Assembly (NCBI GenBank): GCA_900316505.1
Contig: ONDH01000027.1
Location: forward strand, 1-64,000
DNA from: an uncultured Prevotellaceae bacterium
GTDB taxonomy: Bacteria; Bacteroidota; Bacteroidia; Bacteroidales; Bacteroidaceae
Length of the DNA stretch: 64,000 nt
Direction: 5' to 3'
In this document: in pieces, positions 43,401 to 52,780 of the stretch
How the letters are laid out: every line of letters begins with the position of its first letter
How positions within the stretch are numbered: position 1 is the stretch's first letter
Position numbers and translations under genes: made by a program
The notes under the pieces: generated by a model
Told to the model about the DNA's origin: nothing
What the model saw: the letters and a program-made list of their open reading frames with translations, nothing else
Databases searched by the model: none

Positions 43401-44988
43401 CATTCCTGGCATCAGCCTCATTTCTCCCCCACCTCATCATGACATCTATTCCATCGAAGACTTGGCACAGCTCATCTTCGACTTGAAGAACATCAACCCG
43501 ACCGCTGCCGTCAGCGTGAAGCTCGTGGCAGAGAGCGGTGTGGGCACGATTGCCGCTGGTGTGGCAAAGGCGAAGGCTGACCTCATCGTTATCAGCGGTG
43601 CTGAGGGAGGCACGGGTGCCAGCCCTGCATCAAGCATGCGCTTTGCAGGAATTTCGCCAGAGATTGGTTTGGCAGAGACGCAGCAGACACTGGTGCTGAA
43701 TGGTTTGAGAAACCAAGTGCGCTTGCAGACCGATGGTCAGCTAAAGACAGCCAAGGACGTAGTGCTGATGGCGATGCTGGGTGCCGACGAGTTCTCTTTC
43801 GGCACGTTGCCGCTCATCGTGCTGGGATGTGTGATGATGCGCAAGTGCAACACCAACACCTGCCCCGTCGGTGTAGCCACACAGGACGAACGGCTCCGTG
43901 CCCGATTCATGGGACGTGCCGAGTATGTGGTGAACTTCTTCACCTTCCTTGCCGAACAGGTGAGAGAGTACCTTTCGGAGATGGGTGTGCATGGATTGAA
44001 AGACATCATCGGACATACGGAACTCATTGAAGTACACACCGAGCATGCCACCGACAAGCAGAAGACCATCGACTTTGCCCGACTGCTCCACAAGCCCGAC
44101 ACCGACAAGCCTCTCTATTGGGACAGAGGCGAGTTCACGAAGGTCAGCGGTGTGAAGGACGAAGACATCATCGCTGCTGCACAGAAAGCGATTGATGACC
44201 AAGAGGAGGTGACGCTTGATTATGCCATCAAGAACACCAACCGTGCCGTATGCACGATGCTCTCGGGAGTGGTGGCGAAGAAATATGGCGAGGAAGGTCT
44301 GCCCGACAGCACCATCCGTCTGAAGTTCAAAGGCTCGGCGGGACAGTCGTTCGGTGCCTTTGCCGTGAAGGGCATTGACATCCGTCTGGAGGGAGAAACC
44401 AACGACTATTTCGGCAAGGGACTCAGCGGCGGACGCATCAGCATCTTGCCTCCAGCACGACGCAGTGCGGACTTCATGGCAGAGGACAACATCATTGCCG
44501 GCAACACGGGCTTGTATGGTGCCACCAGCGGCGAACTCTATGTGAACGGTCGTGTGGGTGAACGCTTTGCCGTGCGCAATTCGGGTGCCATCGCCGTGGT
44601 GGAAGGTGCAGGCGACCACTGCTGCGAGTACATGACAGGAGGTCGTGTGGTGGTGCTTGGCAAGACTGGCAGAAACTTCGCTGCAGGCATGAGTGGCGGT
44701 GTGGCTTACGTGTATGACCACGACCACACGTTCGACTACTTCTGCAACATGGACATGGTGGAACTCTCGCTCGTGGAGGACACCGTGAGCCGCAAGGAAC
44801 TCCTCGAACTCATCCGTCAGCACTATCTCCATACAGGCAGTGCCTTGGCAGGACGTATGCTCGACGACTGGAACCGCTACGTGGAGGACTTCATCCAAGT
44901 GGTGCCCATCGAGTACAAGCGCGTGCTGCAGGAAGAGCAGATGGCAAAGCTGCAACAGAAGATTGCCGACATGCAACGTGACTATTGA
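40498..44988 (+). CDS. gltB: Glutamate synthase large subunit
   Basis: 1496 residues, full length for a bacterial GOGAT alpha subunit. Transfers the glutamine amide to 2-oxoglutarate. Class II glutaminase at the N-terminus with nucleophile Cys in HDACGVGMV after a 17-residue propeptide; central domain; FMN-binding synthase domain with GAMSFGALSIEAHEALALAM and GEGGEDNVRYH; 3Fe-4S cluster Cys in CVMMRKCNTNTCPVG; C-terminal glutamate-synthase beta-helix (about 1240-1480) with repeated GGR and GVAYVYD. gltD begins 33 bp downstream and supplies electrons from NAD(P)H. The shared promoter with asnB suggests nitrogen control. Confidence 0.97.
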   Translation: MKKSNLGLYSEAYEHDACGVGMVVNIHGGKSHELVDNALKVLENMEHRGAETRDKTGDGAGILVQIPHEFILLQGIPVPEKGKYGTGLVFLPKDAKAQEGILSVMIEEIEREGLTLMHMRSVPTCPEVPGVGAREVEPDIKQIFVTGVEEENVETFDRILYKVRKRIENRIEHEDFYICSLSSKNIIYKGMLTSGQLRRYFPDLSSPYFTSGLALVHSRFSTNTFPKWKLAQPFRLLAHNGEINTIRGNRGWMKARESVLSSEALGDIKDLRPIVQEGMSDSASLDNVFEFLTMSGLSLPQAMAILVPESFNDKNPISEDLKAFYEYHSILMEPWDGPAALLFSDGRFAGGMLDRNGLRPSRYTITKGGMMVVASEVGVMDFEPGDVVSKGRLQPGKILLIDTQEGKIYYDGEIKEKLAKAHPYREWLSTNRIQLEKLKSGRHVENSVENYERKLINFGFGQEDIDKTVVPMATAGQEPVAAMGNDTPLAVISDRPQIFFNYFRQQFAQVTNPAIDPIREELVMSLTEYIGAVGTNILTPDASNCKMVRLPQPVLTNTQLDILCNIRYKGFKTKKLAMLFDIEKGASGLRQAIEDLCKEAEASVDEGVNYIILSDRDIDEKRAAIPSLLAVSAVHHYLISVQKRVQTALIVESGEIREVMHAALLLGYGASAICPYMTFAVLDDLVKKHKIQEDYATAEAHYIKAVDKGLKKIMSKMGISTIRSYRGAKIFESIGLSEDLLRRYFGTEVSTIGGIGLTDIARDAIRLHDEAFKPAEINEFLPNNGQFSYRKDGILHAWNPDTIANLQIATRLGSYKKFQEWEKMVDEKEKPIFIRDFFGWKKAAKPTPIDEVEPVESIVKHFVTGAMSFGALSIEAHEALALAMNKLGARSNTGEGGEDNVRYHTDVDGVSLSSKTKQIASGRFGVTAEYLVNAEEIQIKVAQGAKPGEGGQLPGFKVNKIIAKTRNAIPGISLISPPPHHDIYSIEDLAQLIFDLKNINPTAAVSVKLVAESGVGTIAAGVAKAKADLIVISGAEGGTGASPASSMRFAGISPEIGLAETQQTLVLNGLRNQVRLQTDGQLKTAKDVVLMAMLGADEFSFGTLPLIVLGCVMMRKCNTNTCPVGVATQDERLRARFMGRAEYVVNFFTFLAEQVREYLSEMGVHGLKDIIGHTELIEVHTEHATDKQKTIDFARLLHKPDTDKPLYWDRGEFTKVSGVKDEDIIAAAQKAIDDQEEVTLDYAIKNTNRAVCTMLSGVVAKKYGEEGLPDSTIRLKFKGSAGQSFGAFAVKGIDIRLEGETNDYFGKGLSGGRISILPPARRSADFMAEDNIIAGNTGLYGATSGELYVNGRVGERFAVRNSGAIAVVEGAGDHCCEYMTGGRVVVLGKTGRNFAAGMSGGVAYVYDHDHTFDYFCNMDMVELSLVEDTVSRKELLELIRQHYLHTGSALAGRMLDDWNRYVEDFIQVVPIEYKRVLQEEQMAKLQQKIADMQRDY

Positions 44989-45021
44989 ACCTCATCAATC
45001 AATCTATAAAAAGAAGAAAAC

Positions 45022-46374
45022 ATGGGAAATCCAAAAGCATTTCTGACCGTGCCTCGAAAGGAGGCAGGCTATCGCCCCATCAACGACCGCATTCATGATT
45101 TTGGTGAGGTGGAACAAACACTCAACACAAAAGACCGACAGGAACAGGCAAGCCGCTGCATGGACTGCGGTGTGCCCTTCTGCCACTGGGCTTGTCCGCT
45201 GGGCAATAAAGACCCCGAATGGAACGATGCCCTCTATCGTGGCGAATGGGAAACTGCCTACAAGATTCTGAAAAAGACCAATCCCTTCCCCGAATTTACA
45301 GGACGCATCTGCCCTGCCCTCTGCGAGAAAGCCTGTGTGCTCTATCACACCACGGGCGAGGCAGTGACCAACCGCGAGAATGAATGTGCCATCGCCGAAC
45401 GGGCTTTCCTTGAAGGCTATGTGACCATCGAGCACCCTCAGCGAAACGGTAAGACAGTGGCTGTCATCGGCAGTGGACCTGCAGGACTCTCCGCTGCCAC
45501 CCACCTCAACTATATGGGCTACGAAGTGACCGTGCTCGAGAGGAACGAAGCGGCTGGAGGACTGCTGAGATATGGCATCCCCAACTTCAAACTGAACAAG
45601 AAAATCATCGACCGAAGAATCCGTGTGATGGAGCAGGAAGGGGTCATCTTCAAATACGGTGAAGCCGTTGACTTAGATAACTTAGGGAATCTTAGGGAAT
45701 CCTATGATGCCATCGTCATCGCCACAGGCACCCCCACCGCACGTGACCTCAAAGCACCAGGACGTGAACTGAAAGGCATCCACCTCGCCCTCGAACTGCT
45801 CAGTCAGCAGAACCGCGTATTGGCAGGCATGGAGTTCACGAAGGAGGAACGCATCACCGCCAAGGACAAGGACGTGCTCGTCATCGGAGGTGGTGACACG
45901 GGCAGCGACTGCATCGGCACAGCCCATCGTCAGGGTTGCAAGAGCGTCACTCAGATTGAGATCATGCCCAAGCCTCCTGTAGGACACAATCCCAACACCC
46001 CTTGGCCCAACTGGCCTGTCATCCTCAAAACCACCTCTTCGCATGAAGAAGGATGTACTCGCCGCTGGAACATCAACACCCTCGAGTTCCTTGGCGAGAA
46101 CGGCAAGGTGACTGGTGTGCGAGTGCAGCCCATCGACTGGAAACCCAATCCCGAAGGCGGCAGACCTATCATGGTGGAAGCAGGAGAACCCGAAGTCATC
46201 AAGGCAGACCTCGTCCTCCTCGCCATGGGATTCCTCAAACCCGAACATCCCGAATACCCCAAGAACGTGTTCATCTGTGGCGATGCCGCCAATGGTGCAA
46301 GCCTTGTGGTGAGAGCCATTGCATCGGGCAAGCAGATTGCCGAAGAAACAGACAAATACCTAAGTAGTAAGTAA
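45022..46374 (+). CDS. gltD: Glutamate synthase small subunit
   Basis: 450 residues. NAD(P)H-oxidising subunit. N-terminal Fe-S region with CMDCGVPFCHWACPLGN and GRICPALCEKAC, FAD-binding VAVIGSGPAGLSAATHLNYM and the second nucleotide site VLVIGGGDTGSDCIGTAHR; C-terminal ICGDAANGASLVVRAI. The protein is slightly shorter than E. coli GltD (about 470), a short loop being absent before the terminal FAD motif. At residues about 217-226 (DNLGNLRES) the DNA contains two tandem copies of CTTAGGGAAT, a small in-frame duplication. dapL starts 3 bp after the stop. Confidence 0.96.
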   Translation: MGNPKAFLTVPRKEAGYRPINDRIHDFGEVEQTLNTKDRQEQASRCMDCGVPFCHWACPLGNKDPEWNDALYRGEWETAYKILKKTNPFPEFTGRICPALCEKACVLYHTTGEAVTNRENECAIAERAFLEGYVTIEHPQRNGKTVAVIGSGPAGLSAATHLNYMGYEVTVLERNEAAGGLLRYGIPNFKLNKKIIDRRIRVMEQEGVIFKYGEAVDLDNLGNLRESYDAIVIATGTPTARDLKAPGRELKGIHLALELLSQQNRVLAGMEFTKEERITAKDKDVLVIGGGDTGSDCIGTAHRQGCKSVTQIEIMPKPPVGHNPNTPWPNWPVILKTTSSHEEGCTRRWNINTLEFLGENGKVTGVRVQPIDWKPNPEGGRPIMVEAGEPEVIKADLVLLAMGFLKPEHPEYPKNVFICGDAANGASLVVRAIASGKQIAEETDKYLSSK

Positions 46375-46377
46375 GAC

Positions 46378-47562
46378 ATGATTCACACAAACACAAACTA
46401 TACCCGTCTCTCCCACCGCTACCTCTTTGCAGAGATAGCCCAGCAGGTGAATGCCTACAAAGCCGAGCATCCCGAAGCGGACATCATCCGTCTGGGCATC
46501 GGCGATGTGACTCGTCCCCTGCCCCCTGCCGCCATTCAAGCCATGCACCGTGCCGTGGATGAATGTGCCGACGGAACAACCTTTCGGGGATATGGTCCCG
46601 AACAAGGCTATGACTTCCTCATCGATGCCATCATCCAACACGATTTCCAGCCCCGCGGCATCCAGCTCGACCGCACCGAGGTCTTCATCAGCGACGGTGC
46701 CAAGAGCGACACGGGCAACATCGGCGACATCCTCGCCACCGACAACATCGTGGGCATCACCGACCCGGTCTATCCTGTCTATGTCGATACCAACATCATG
46801 GCTGGACGCACCATCAAGTACATCCCCTGCCATGCCGACAACGGCTTTACGGGCGACATTCCCTCCGAACATCTCGACATCATCTATCTCTGCTATCCCA
46901 ACAACCCCACGGGAGCTGTCATCACCAAAGAAAAACTGACAGAATGGGTTCGTTATGCCCTCCGCGAGAAAGCCCTCATCCTATATGATTCTGCCTACGA
47001 AGCCTTCATTCAGGATGACTCACTTCCCCACTCCATTTATGAGATTGAGGGTGCCAAGCAATGTGCCATCGAGTTCCGAAGCTTCTCCAAGACAGCAGGC
47101 TTCACAGGCATCCGTTGCGGCTACACCATCATCCCGAAGGAACTGAAAGGGGCAGATGGCACGAGTCTCAACGCCCTCTGGAACCGTCGCCAATGCAGCA
47201 AGTTCAATGGTGCCAGCTACATCTCTCAACGTGGTGCCGAAGCCATCTTCACACCCGAAGGGCAGCAACAGGTGCGCGCCACCATTCAGCACTACATGAA
47301 GAACGCCCAACTCATCCGAGAGAGCCTCGCTTTCTTGGGACTCACCGTCTATGGCGGCGAACATTCCCCCTACATCTGGGTGTCCACCCCCGACGGTGAA
47401 GACTCCTGGCACTTCTTCCACCGCCTCCTCACCGATGCCAACGTGGTCGTCACTCCAGGCGAAGGCTTCGGACACCACGGCGAAGGCTATGTGCGCATCA
47501 CCGCATTCGGCACATGGGAAAACAGCCTCGCAGCGATGGAGAGAATCAAAAAGATGATATAA
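46378..47562 (+). CDS. dapL: LL-diaminopimelate aminotransferase
   Basis: 394 residues. PLP-dependent class I aminotransferase that makes LL-DAP directly from tetrahydrodipicolinate with glutamate as amino donor. Family marks: [48 protein letters not shown], the PLP Lys in [15 protein letters not shown] and [19 protein letters not shown]. Starts 3 bp after gltD, whose product glutamate it consumes. dapF, the next step in the pathway, lies about 3.8 kb downstream, so lysine and peptidoglycan precursor synthesis is embedded in the nitrogen island. Confidence 0.95.
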   Translation: MIHTNTNYTRLSHRYLFAEIAQQVNAYKAEHPEADIIRLGIGDVTRPLPPAAIQAMHRAVDECADGTTFRGYGPEQGYDFLIDAIIQHDFQPRGIQLDRTEVFISDGAKSDTGNIGDILATDNIVGITDPVYPVYVDTNIMAGRTIKYIPCHADNGFTGDIPSEHLDIIYLCYPNNPTGAVITKEKLTEWVRYALREKALILYDSAYEAFIQDDSLPHSIYEIEGAKQCAIEFRSFSKTAGFTGIRCGYTIIPKELKGADGTSLNALWNRRQCSKFNGASYISQRGAEAIFTPEGQQQVRATIQHYMKNAQLIRESLAFLGLTVYGGEHSPYIWVSTPDGEDSWHFFHRLLTDANVVVTPGEGFGHHGEGYVRITAFGTWENSLAAMERIKKMI

Positions 47563-47621
47563 TGAGGAGTTAGGAATTAGGAATTGCCATGCGGCATGCA
47601 AGCATCGCGTCAGCAAAATTG

Positions 47622-47698
47622 TCAACTGTCAACTGTCAACTATCAACTATCAACTGTCAACTGTCAACTATCAACTGTCAACTATCAACTATCAACTC
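47622..47698. repeat. Intergenic array of eleven TCAACTR heptamers
   Basis: Eleven consecutive heptamers (77 bp), mostly TCAACTG and TCAACTA, ending 7 bp before the purF start. Exactly the same copy number as the array inside rsmF. Confidence 0.95.
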
Positions 47699-47705
47699 AT
47701 AAAAA

Positions 47706-49583
47706 GTGGAGCCTCTCAAACATGAATGTGGCGTGGCGATGATTCGCCTGCTCAAACCCATCAGTTACTACAAGGAAAAATACGGAACCACTTCCTACGG
47801 ACTCAACAAGCTCTATCTCCTCATGGAGAAGCAGCACAATCGAGGACAGGAAGGAGCGGGCATCGCCTGCACCAACCTCCAAGCAAAGCCAGGCGAGGAA
47901 TATATGTTCCGCGAACGTGCCCTTGGAAGCGGTGCCATCAACGAAATTTTCAAGACCATCGCCTCCTCCCACTCCAGCCAAAGCCCCCAAGGGGAGTCAG
48001 AGGGGGCTGGAGGCTGGGAGGATGCTCAAATCTTGATGGGACATCTCCGCTACTCCACCACAGGCAAGAGCGGACTCTCGCATGTCCACCCCTTCATGCG
48101 CCGCAACAACTGGCGAGCCAAGAACCTGTGTCTTTGTGGCAACTTCAATCTCACCAATGTAGATGAGGTATTCAATGAAATCACCGCCAATGGGCAGCAT
48201 CCCCGCATCTACAACGACACCTACATCATGCTCGAACTAATGGGGCACCGTCTTGACCGTGAGAGCGAGCGCATCTACAACATTGCCCACATGCAGGGAC
48301 TTACAGGCACTGACCTGACACGATACATCGAAGACAACATCGACATCACCAACATCCTGCGCACTTCCACTCCCCTTTTCGATGGCGGCTATGTGCTGTG
48401 CGGCTTCACGGGCAGCGGCGAGATGTTCTCCATGCGAGACCCCTGGGGCATCCGTCCCGCTTTCTGGTATCGTGACGAAGAGGTGCTGGTGGTGGCATCC
48501 GAGCGTCCTGTCATTCAGACCACATTCGATGTGTCCACCGACAGCATTCACGAACTCCTGCCCGGACAGGCACTCACCATCCATAAGAATGGCAATGTCG
48601 CCCTCACCCAGATTCTTGCCCCTCAAGGCAACCATGCCTGCTCCTTCGAACGCATCTACTTCAGTCGAGGCAGCGACCGCGACATCTACCGTGAACGCAA
48701 GGCATTGGGCGAACAGCTCACCCCACAAATCAACAAAGCCATCGAAGGCGATCTTGAGCACACCGTGTTCAGCTATGTGCCCAACACGGCAGAAGTGGCG
48801 TTCTATGGCATGCTCGACGGTTTCAAGAAGCAGCTCAATGAGCAGAAGGTGGAACAACTCTTCCGACTCACCCAGCAGCACCGTCCCACCCGTGAGGAAC
48901 TGCGCGCAATCCTCCACAACTACATCCGCAGCGAGAAAGTCGCCATCAAGGACATCAAACTCCGCACGTTCATCACCGAAGGAAACAAGCGCAACGACCT
49001 CGCCGCCCACGTCTATGACATCACTTACGGCTCATTGGAACCACAGGTTGACAACCTCGTCATCATCGACGACTCCATCGTACGGGGCACCACCCTCCGC
49101 GAAAGCATCATCCGCATCCTCGACCGACTGCACCCCAAGAAGATGGTGCTCGTCAGTTCCTGTCCGCAAGTGCGCTATCCCGACTACTACGGCATCGACA
49201 TGTCGCACCTCGACGAGTTCATCGCCTTCCGCGCCGCCGTGCAACTTCACATCGAACATGGCAGTTGGCAGACACTCCACGACATCTACCTGAAATGTGT
49301 GGAGCAGCAGTCGCTTCCTGCCGAAGAGATGCACAACTATGTGAAGGACATCTACCACCCCTTCACCACTGATGAAATATCCACCAAGATGCTCGACCTC
49401 CTCCGTCCCGACGGCATGACCACTCCCATACAACTCGTCTTCCAATCGCTCGAAGGACTCCATCAAGCCTGCCCCCACCACCCTGGCGACTGGTACTTCA
49501 GCGGCAACTACCCCACAGCAGGAGGAGTACGGCTGGTCAATCAAGCATACATTGATTGGTATGAAAAGAATGATAAAGGTTAA
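47706..49583 (+). CDS. purF: Amidophosphoribosyltransferase, long Bacteroidota form
   Basis: 625 residues starting at GTG 47706, which leaves a seven-residue propeptide before the nucleophile Cys in HECGVAMI. First step of purine synthesis: glutamine plus PRPP. Class II glutaminase domain (1-270) with QHNRGQEGAG and DPWGIRPAFWY; phosphoribosyltransferase domain with the PRPP loop VIIDDSIVRGTTLRES; a C-terminal extension of about 100 residues beyond classical PurF. Oddity: residues about 88-110 (SHSSQSPQGESEGAGGW) are encoded by a palindromic repeat insertion in frame. The heptamer array lies directly upstream. Confidence 0.92.
   Translation: MEPLKHECGVAMIRLLKPISYYKEKYGTTSYGLNKLYLLMEKQHNRGQEGAGIACTNLQAKPGEEYMFRERALGSGAINEIFKTIASSHSSQSPQGESEGAGGWEDAQILMGHLRYSTTGKSGLSHVHPFMRRNNWRAKNLCLCGNFNLTNVDEVFNEITANGQHPRIYNDTYIMLELMGHRLDRESERIYNIAHMQGLTGTDLTRYIEDNIDITNILRTSTPLFDGGYVLCGFTGSGEMFSMRDPWGIRPAFWYRDEEVLVVASERPVIQTTFDVSTDSIHELLPGQALTIHKNGNVALTQILAPQGNHACSFERIYFSRGSDRDIYRERKALGEQLTPQINKAIEGDLEHTVFSYVPNTAEVAFYGMLDGFKKQLNEQKVEQLFRLTQQHRPTREELRAILHNYIRSEKVAIKDIKLRTFITEGNKRNDLAAHVYDITYGSLEPQVDNLVIIDDSIVRGTTLRESIIRILDRLHPKKMVLVSSCPQVRYPDYYGIDMSHLDEFIAFRAAVQLHIEHGSWQTLHDIYLKCVEQQSLPAEEMHNYVKDIYHPFTTDEISTKMLDLLRPDGMTTPIQLVFQSLEGLHQACPHHPGDWYFSGNYPTAGGVRLVNQAYIDWYEKNDKG
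47968..48030. repeat. Palindromic insertion inside purF
   Basis: CTCCAGCC...GCCCCC is mirrored by GGGGGCTGGAG, with outer CCTCCC/GGGAGG also pairing. The whole element is in frame and encodes a Ser/Gly/Glu-rich insert. Confidence 0.8.
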
Positions 49584-49590
49584 GGACTAA

Positions 49591-49627
49591 ACTGTCAACT
49601 ATCAACTGTCAACTATCAACTATCAAT
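49591..49627. repeat. Heptamer array up to the pyrG start codon
   Basis: TCAACTA/TCAACTG heptamers, about four full copies, directly abutting the ATG at 49628, so they form the whole translation-initiation region of pyrG. Confidence 0.9.
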
Positions 49628-51304
49628 ATGAACACAAAATACATCTTCGTCACTGGAGGAGTGGTTTCCTCACTCGGCAAAGGCATCATCTCTGCCAGCA
49701 TCGGCAAACTTCTCCAGGCACGTGGCTTCAAAGTCACCATCCAGAAGTTTGACCCCTACATCAACATCGACCCCGGCACGCTCAACCCCTATGAGCACGG
49801 AGAGTGCTACGTCACCGTAGATGGTATGGAGACAGACCTCGACCTCGGACACTACGAGCGGTTCACCGACATACAGACAACCCGCCACAACTCCATCACG
49901 ACAGGGCGCATCTACAAGACCGTCATCGACCGCGAACGTCATGGCGACTATCTCGGAAAGACCATTCAGGTGGTTCCCCACATCACCGACGAAATCAAAA
50001 GGAGGATGCTGAGAGAGGAAGACCCCCTCTGTCCTAACGGACATCTCCCCCATAATGGGGAGAGCCATCCGGACGGTCTCCCTCCCCATTACGGGGGAGG
50101 GTTGGGGAGAGGGTCCTCCCTCGACTTCGTCATCACCGAAGTGGGCGGCACCATCGGCGACATCGAGAGTGCCCCCTTCATGGAAGCCATCCGACAACTG
50201 CGCTGGCAACTCGGACGTGATGCCGTGTGTGTGCATCTCACCTATGTGCCCTATCTGAAAGCGGCAGACGAACTGAAGACCAAACCCACCCAGCACTCTG
50301 TCAAAGAGTTGCAAGGCATGGGCATACAGCCCGACATCCTCGTCCTTCGCACCGAGCGCCATCTTGATGATGCCCTGCGCATGAAGGTGGCATCCTTCTG
50401 CAACGTGGACCTTGAATGTGTGGTGCAGAGCGAAGACATGCCCAGCATCTACGAAGTGCCCGTCAGCATGCAGCGGCAAGGACTCGATGCCGCCATCATG
50501 CGCAAAATCGGCATTCCCGTAGGAGAGACACCTGCCATGAAATCATGGCACGACTTCCTCGACAAGCAACGTCAGGCCACCCATGAAGTACACGTGGCAC
50601 TCGTCGGCAAGTACGACCTGCAAGATGCCTACAAGTCCATCCGCGAAAGCCTCAACCTGGCTGGCATCTACTGCGATGTGAAGGTGAAGCTCCACTTCAT
50701 CAACAGCGAAGACATCACGCCCGAAAACGTGGCAGCCCAACTCGAAGGCATGGCAGGAGCCATCATCTGCCCCGGTTTCGGCAGGCGAGGCATCGAAGGC
50801 AAAATCACAGCCATTCAACACACCCGCACCCACGACATCCCCACCTTCGGCATCTGCCTCGGCATGCAGATGATGGTCATCGAATTTGCCCGCAACGTCC
50901 TCGGACTTGCCGATGCCAACAGCACGGAAATGAACCCAGAAACCCAGCATCCCGTCATCGACCTCATGGAAGAGCAGAAGAACATCACAGGCATGGGCGG
51001 AACGATGCGTCTCGGAGCCTACCCCTGCCAACTGCGTCAAGGCAGCAAGGCACTTGGCATCTACGGCAAGTCCGACATCCAAGAGCGCCATCGCCACCGC
51101 TACGAGTTCAACAACCACTACCTCGCCGCTTTCGAGCAGCACGGCATGCAATGCGTCGGCACCAACCCCGAAAACAACTTGGTAGAAGTTGTCGAGCTCC
51201 CCGAAAAAAAATGGTTCATCGGCACCCAGTTCCATCCCGAGTATGCCTCCACCGTTCTCCATCCCCACCCCCTCTTCATGGACTTCATCAAAGCCATCAA
51301 GTAA
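49628..51304 (+). CDS. pyrG: CTP synthase with palindromic in-frame insert
   Basis: 558 residues. Makes CTP from UTP, ATP and glutamine. N-terminal synthetase domain: [40 protein letters not shown] and [21 protein letters not shown]-terminal class I glutaminase with [19 protein letters not shown] (Cys nucleophile) and the His/Glu of FHPEYAST. Between [12 protein letters not shown] and [11 protein letters not shown] about 30 extra residues (Gly/Pro/His/Asn-rich, including [20 protein letters not shown]) replace a loop of a few residues. They are encoded by a palindromic repeat at 50023-50125 and lie just before the conserved Glu of the EVGGT motif. Confidence 0.94.
   Translation: MNTKYIFVTGGVVSSLGKGIISASIGKLLQARGFKVTIQKFDPYINIDPGTLNPYEHGECYVTVDGMETDLDLGHYERFTDIQTTRHNSITTGRIYKTVIDRERHGDYLGKTIQVVPHITDEIKRRMLREEDPLCPNGHLPHNGESHPDGLPPHYGGGLGRGSSLDFVITEVGGTIGDIESAPFMEAIRQLRWQLGRDAVCVHLTYVPYLKAADELKTKPTQHSVKELQGMGIQPDILVLRTERHLDDALRMKVASFCNVDLECVVQSEDMPSIYEVPVSMQRQGLDAAIMRKIGIPVGETPAMKSWHDFLDKQRQATHEVHVALVGKYDLQDAYKSIRESLNLAGIYCDVKVKLHFINSEDITPENVAAQLEGMAGAIICPGFGRRGIEGKITAIQHTRTHDIPTFGICLGMQMMVIEFARNVLGLADANSTEMNPETQHPVIDLMEEQKNITGMGGTMRLGAYPCQLRQGSKALGIYGKSDIQERHRHRYEFNNHYLAAFEQHGMQCVGTNPENNLVEVVELPEKKWFIGTQFHPEYASTVLHPHPLFMDFIKAIK
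50023..50125. repeat. Palindromic REP-like insertion inside pyrG
   Basis: Nested inverted repeats: CTCCCCCATAATGGGGAG, then CCTCCCCCGTAATGGGGAGG in reverse orientation, and outer CCCTCTGTCC against GGGAGAGGG. The length keeps the reading frame. Confidence 0.85.
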
Positions 51305-51365
51305 CGCTACGATTCATTCGTCTCATTTTTTCATTTTCTCATTCTTTCATTTTTTTCATTTCTCC

Positions 51366-52223
51366 ATGTCCACCATTCCATTCACAAAAATGCACGGAGC
51401 GGGCAACGACTACATCTATGTCAACACCCTCTTGTATCACATTCCAAACCCCTCAGCTGCAGCCATCAAATGGAGCCGTCCCCACTTCGGCATAGGAAGT
51501 GACGGACTCATCCTCATCGGAGCAGCCACATGCCCTGATGCAGACTTCTCCATGCGCATCTTCAACAATGACGGTTCCGAAGCAATGATGTGCGGAAACG
51601 GCACCCGATGCGTGGCTAAGTATCTGCACGACAAAGGCGTGACACACAAGAACCCCATACGTCTCCAAACCCTTTCAGGCATCAAGGTTCTCCAACTGCA
51701 TCTCGATGCAGACAACAAGGTGGAGAGCGTTACGGTGGATATGGGCACACCCATCCTGCAACAACCACAGCAATTTGCCGTGAATAGTGGCAGTGCACTT
51801 GATTATGCTGTCACTGTTGATGATCGCACCTTCCAAGGCACCTTCGTCTCCATGGGCAACCCTCATTTCGTCATCTTCCTTAATGAAGACGTGGAACAAT
51901 TTCCACTCTCACACTACGGTCCCCTTTTGGAGCACCACTCCCTCTTTCCCCAACGCTGCAACATAGAATTTGTTCAAGTCATCGACGATGACACTTTCCG
52001 TATGCGTGTGTGGGAACGCGGTTCTGGCATTACTCTCGCTTGTGGCACTGGAGCCTGCGCCACTGCTGTAGCCGCCCATCTCACAGGCAGGGCAAGTCGT
52101 CAGAGCAACATTCAAATGGATGGTGGCACCCTCCACATCGAATGGAACGCCACCGACAACCACATCCTCATGACTGGTCCCGCAGCCATCTCCTTCGAAG
52201 GAGAAATCGAATTGGATGAATAA
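51366..52223 (+). CDS. dapF: Diaminopimelate epimerase
   Basis: 285 residues from ATG 51366; the frame is open farther upstream over pyrG, but that part is low-complexity and not real. Converts LL-DAP to meso-DAP by a two-base mechanism. Both catalytic Cys are present: CGNGTRC (about 78-84) and ACGTGAC (about 222-228), along with [15 protein letters not shown] and [10 protein letters not shown] at the N-terminus. Follows pyrG after 61 bp of T/C-rich repeats (TTTTTCATTT type) and works directly after DapL. Confidence 0.96.
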   Translation: MSTIPFTKMHGAGNDYIYVNTLLYHIPNPSAAAIKWSRPHFGIGSDGLILIGAATCPDADFSMRIFNNDGSEAMMCGNGTRCVAKYLHDKGVTHKNPIRLQTLSGIKVLQLHLDADNKVESVTVDMGTPILQQPQQFAVNSGSALDYAVTVDDRTFQGTFVSMGNPHFVIFLNEDVEQFPLSHYGPLLEHHSLFPQRCNIEFVQVIDDDTFRMRVWERGSGITLACGTGACATAVAAHLTGRASRQSNIQMDGGTLHIEWNATDNHILMTGPAAISFEGEIELDE

Positions 52224-52303
52224 GAGCAATCTCAGATTTTTCATTTTTCAACAACATACATCTTTTTCGCATTCTCTCTAACTCATTCCCAAACATCTTT
52301 TTC

Positions 52304-52343
52304 AGTTGTACCTATATTATATATAAGTACAACTCTTTTTTTT
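52304..52343 (+). terminator. Intrinsic terminator after dapF
   Basis: AGTTGTAC/GTACAACT stem of 8 bp, AT-rich 15-nt loop, then CTTTTTTTT. Confidence 0.85.
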
Positions 52344-52485
52344 CATAGGGGCTACGACGTAGCCTCTAATGACTCTACGCCTTAGAATGTGGAAACTCTC
52401 TGACGTATCCCTCCTTGTCGCTTACCCATACTCATAGAAGACAATCAGGAATCTACCCTTTGTGGGGTCAGTCGTCTTCTCCCAT
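52344..52485. other. Intergenic sequence with a small palindrome
   Basis: A GGCTAC/GTAGCC hairpin at about 52348-52362. No ORF or known RNA seen in the remainder. Confidence 0.4.
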
Positions 52486-52669
52486 GAGATGACGAGCAAC
52501 AGAGCTTGGAGATGACGAGTGTGACATAGAGGAGATGACGAGCGTGAGGAAGAGGAGATGACGAAAGGGGCAAAGAGGAGAATACGAGCGAGAGTGAGTG
52601 GTGAATACGGATGAGAGTGAGTGGAGAATACCGGTGAGAGTTCTGTGAGATCACGTGAGTTCCCAAGAA
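52486..52669. repeat. Tandem array, 23-bp unit, eight copies
   Basis: Units start every 23 bp from 52486 to 52647. Early units begin GAGATGACGAG; later ones drift to GAGAATACSRG and GTGAATACGG. A weaker ninth unit may begin at 52670. The longest of three arrays with this period. Confidence 0.9.
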
Positions 52670-52747
52670 GTGAGAATGGAGTTTTACCCTGTTCTGTACC
52701 CCTTCAAAGTCGTACGTCGTTGCCACTTTGAGCCCTACAACGGAAAG

Positions 52748-52780
52748 CTCATGAGGGTAGCGCCGTTATGCTCATGAGCC
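52748..52780. other. Inverted repeat in the long dapF-glnK spacer
   Basis: GCTCATGAG and CTCATGAGC, nine bp each, separated by about 15 bp; the inner CTCATGAG is itself palindromic. No T tract. The rest of 52670-52925 shows no gene. Confidence 0.5.

Noticed and set aside
47622..47698. Heptamer array as a CRISPR
   Set aside because: Units are 7 bp, contiguous and without spacers; no cas genes in the window.
51189..51365. N-terminal extension of dapF over the end of pyrG
   Set aside because: The extra 59 residues are Ser/Pro/Phe-rich shadow sequence of pyrG; the [11 protein letters not shown] start of the family follows the ATG at 51366.
52486..52669. 23-bp array as a CRISPR
   Set aside because: Units are directly adjacent and drift gradually; there are no conserved repeats separated by unique spacers.
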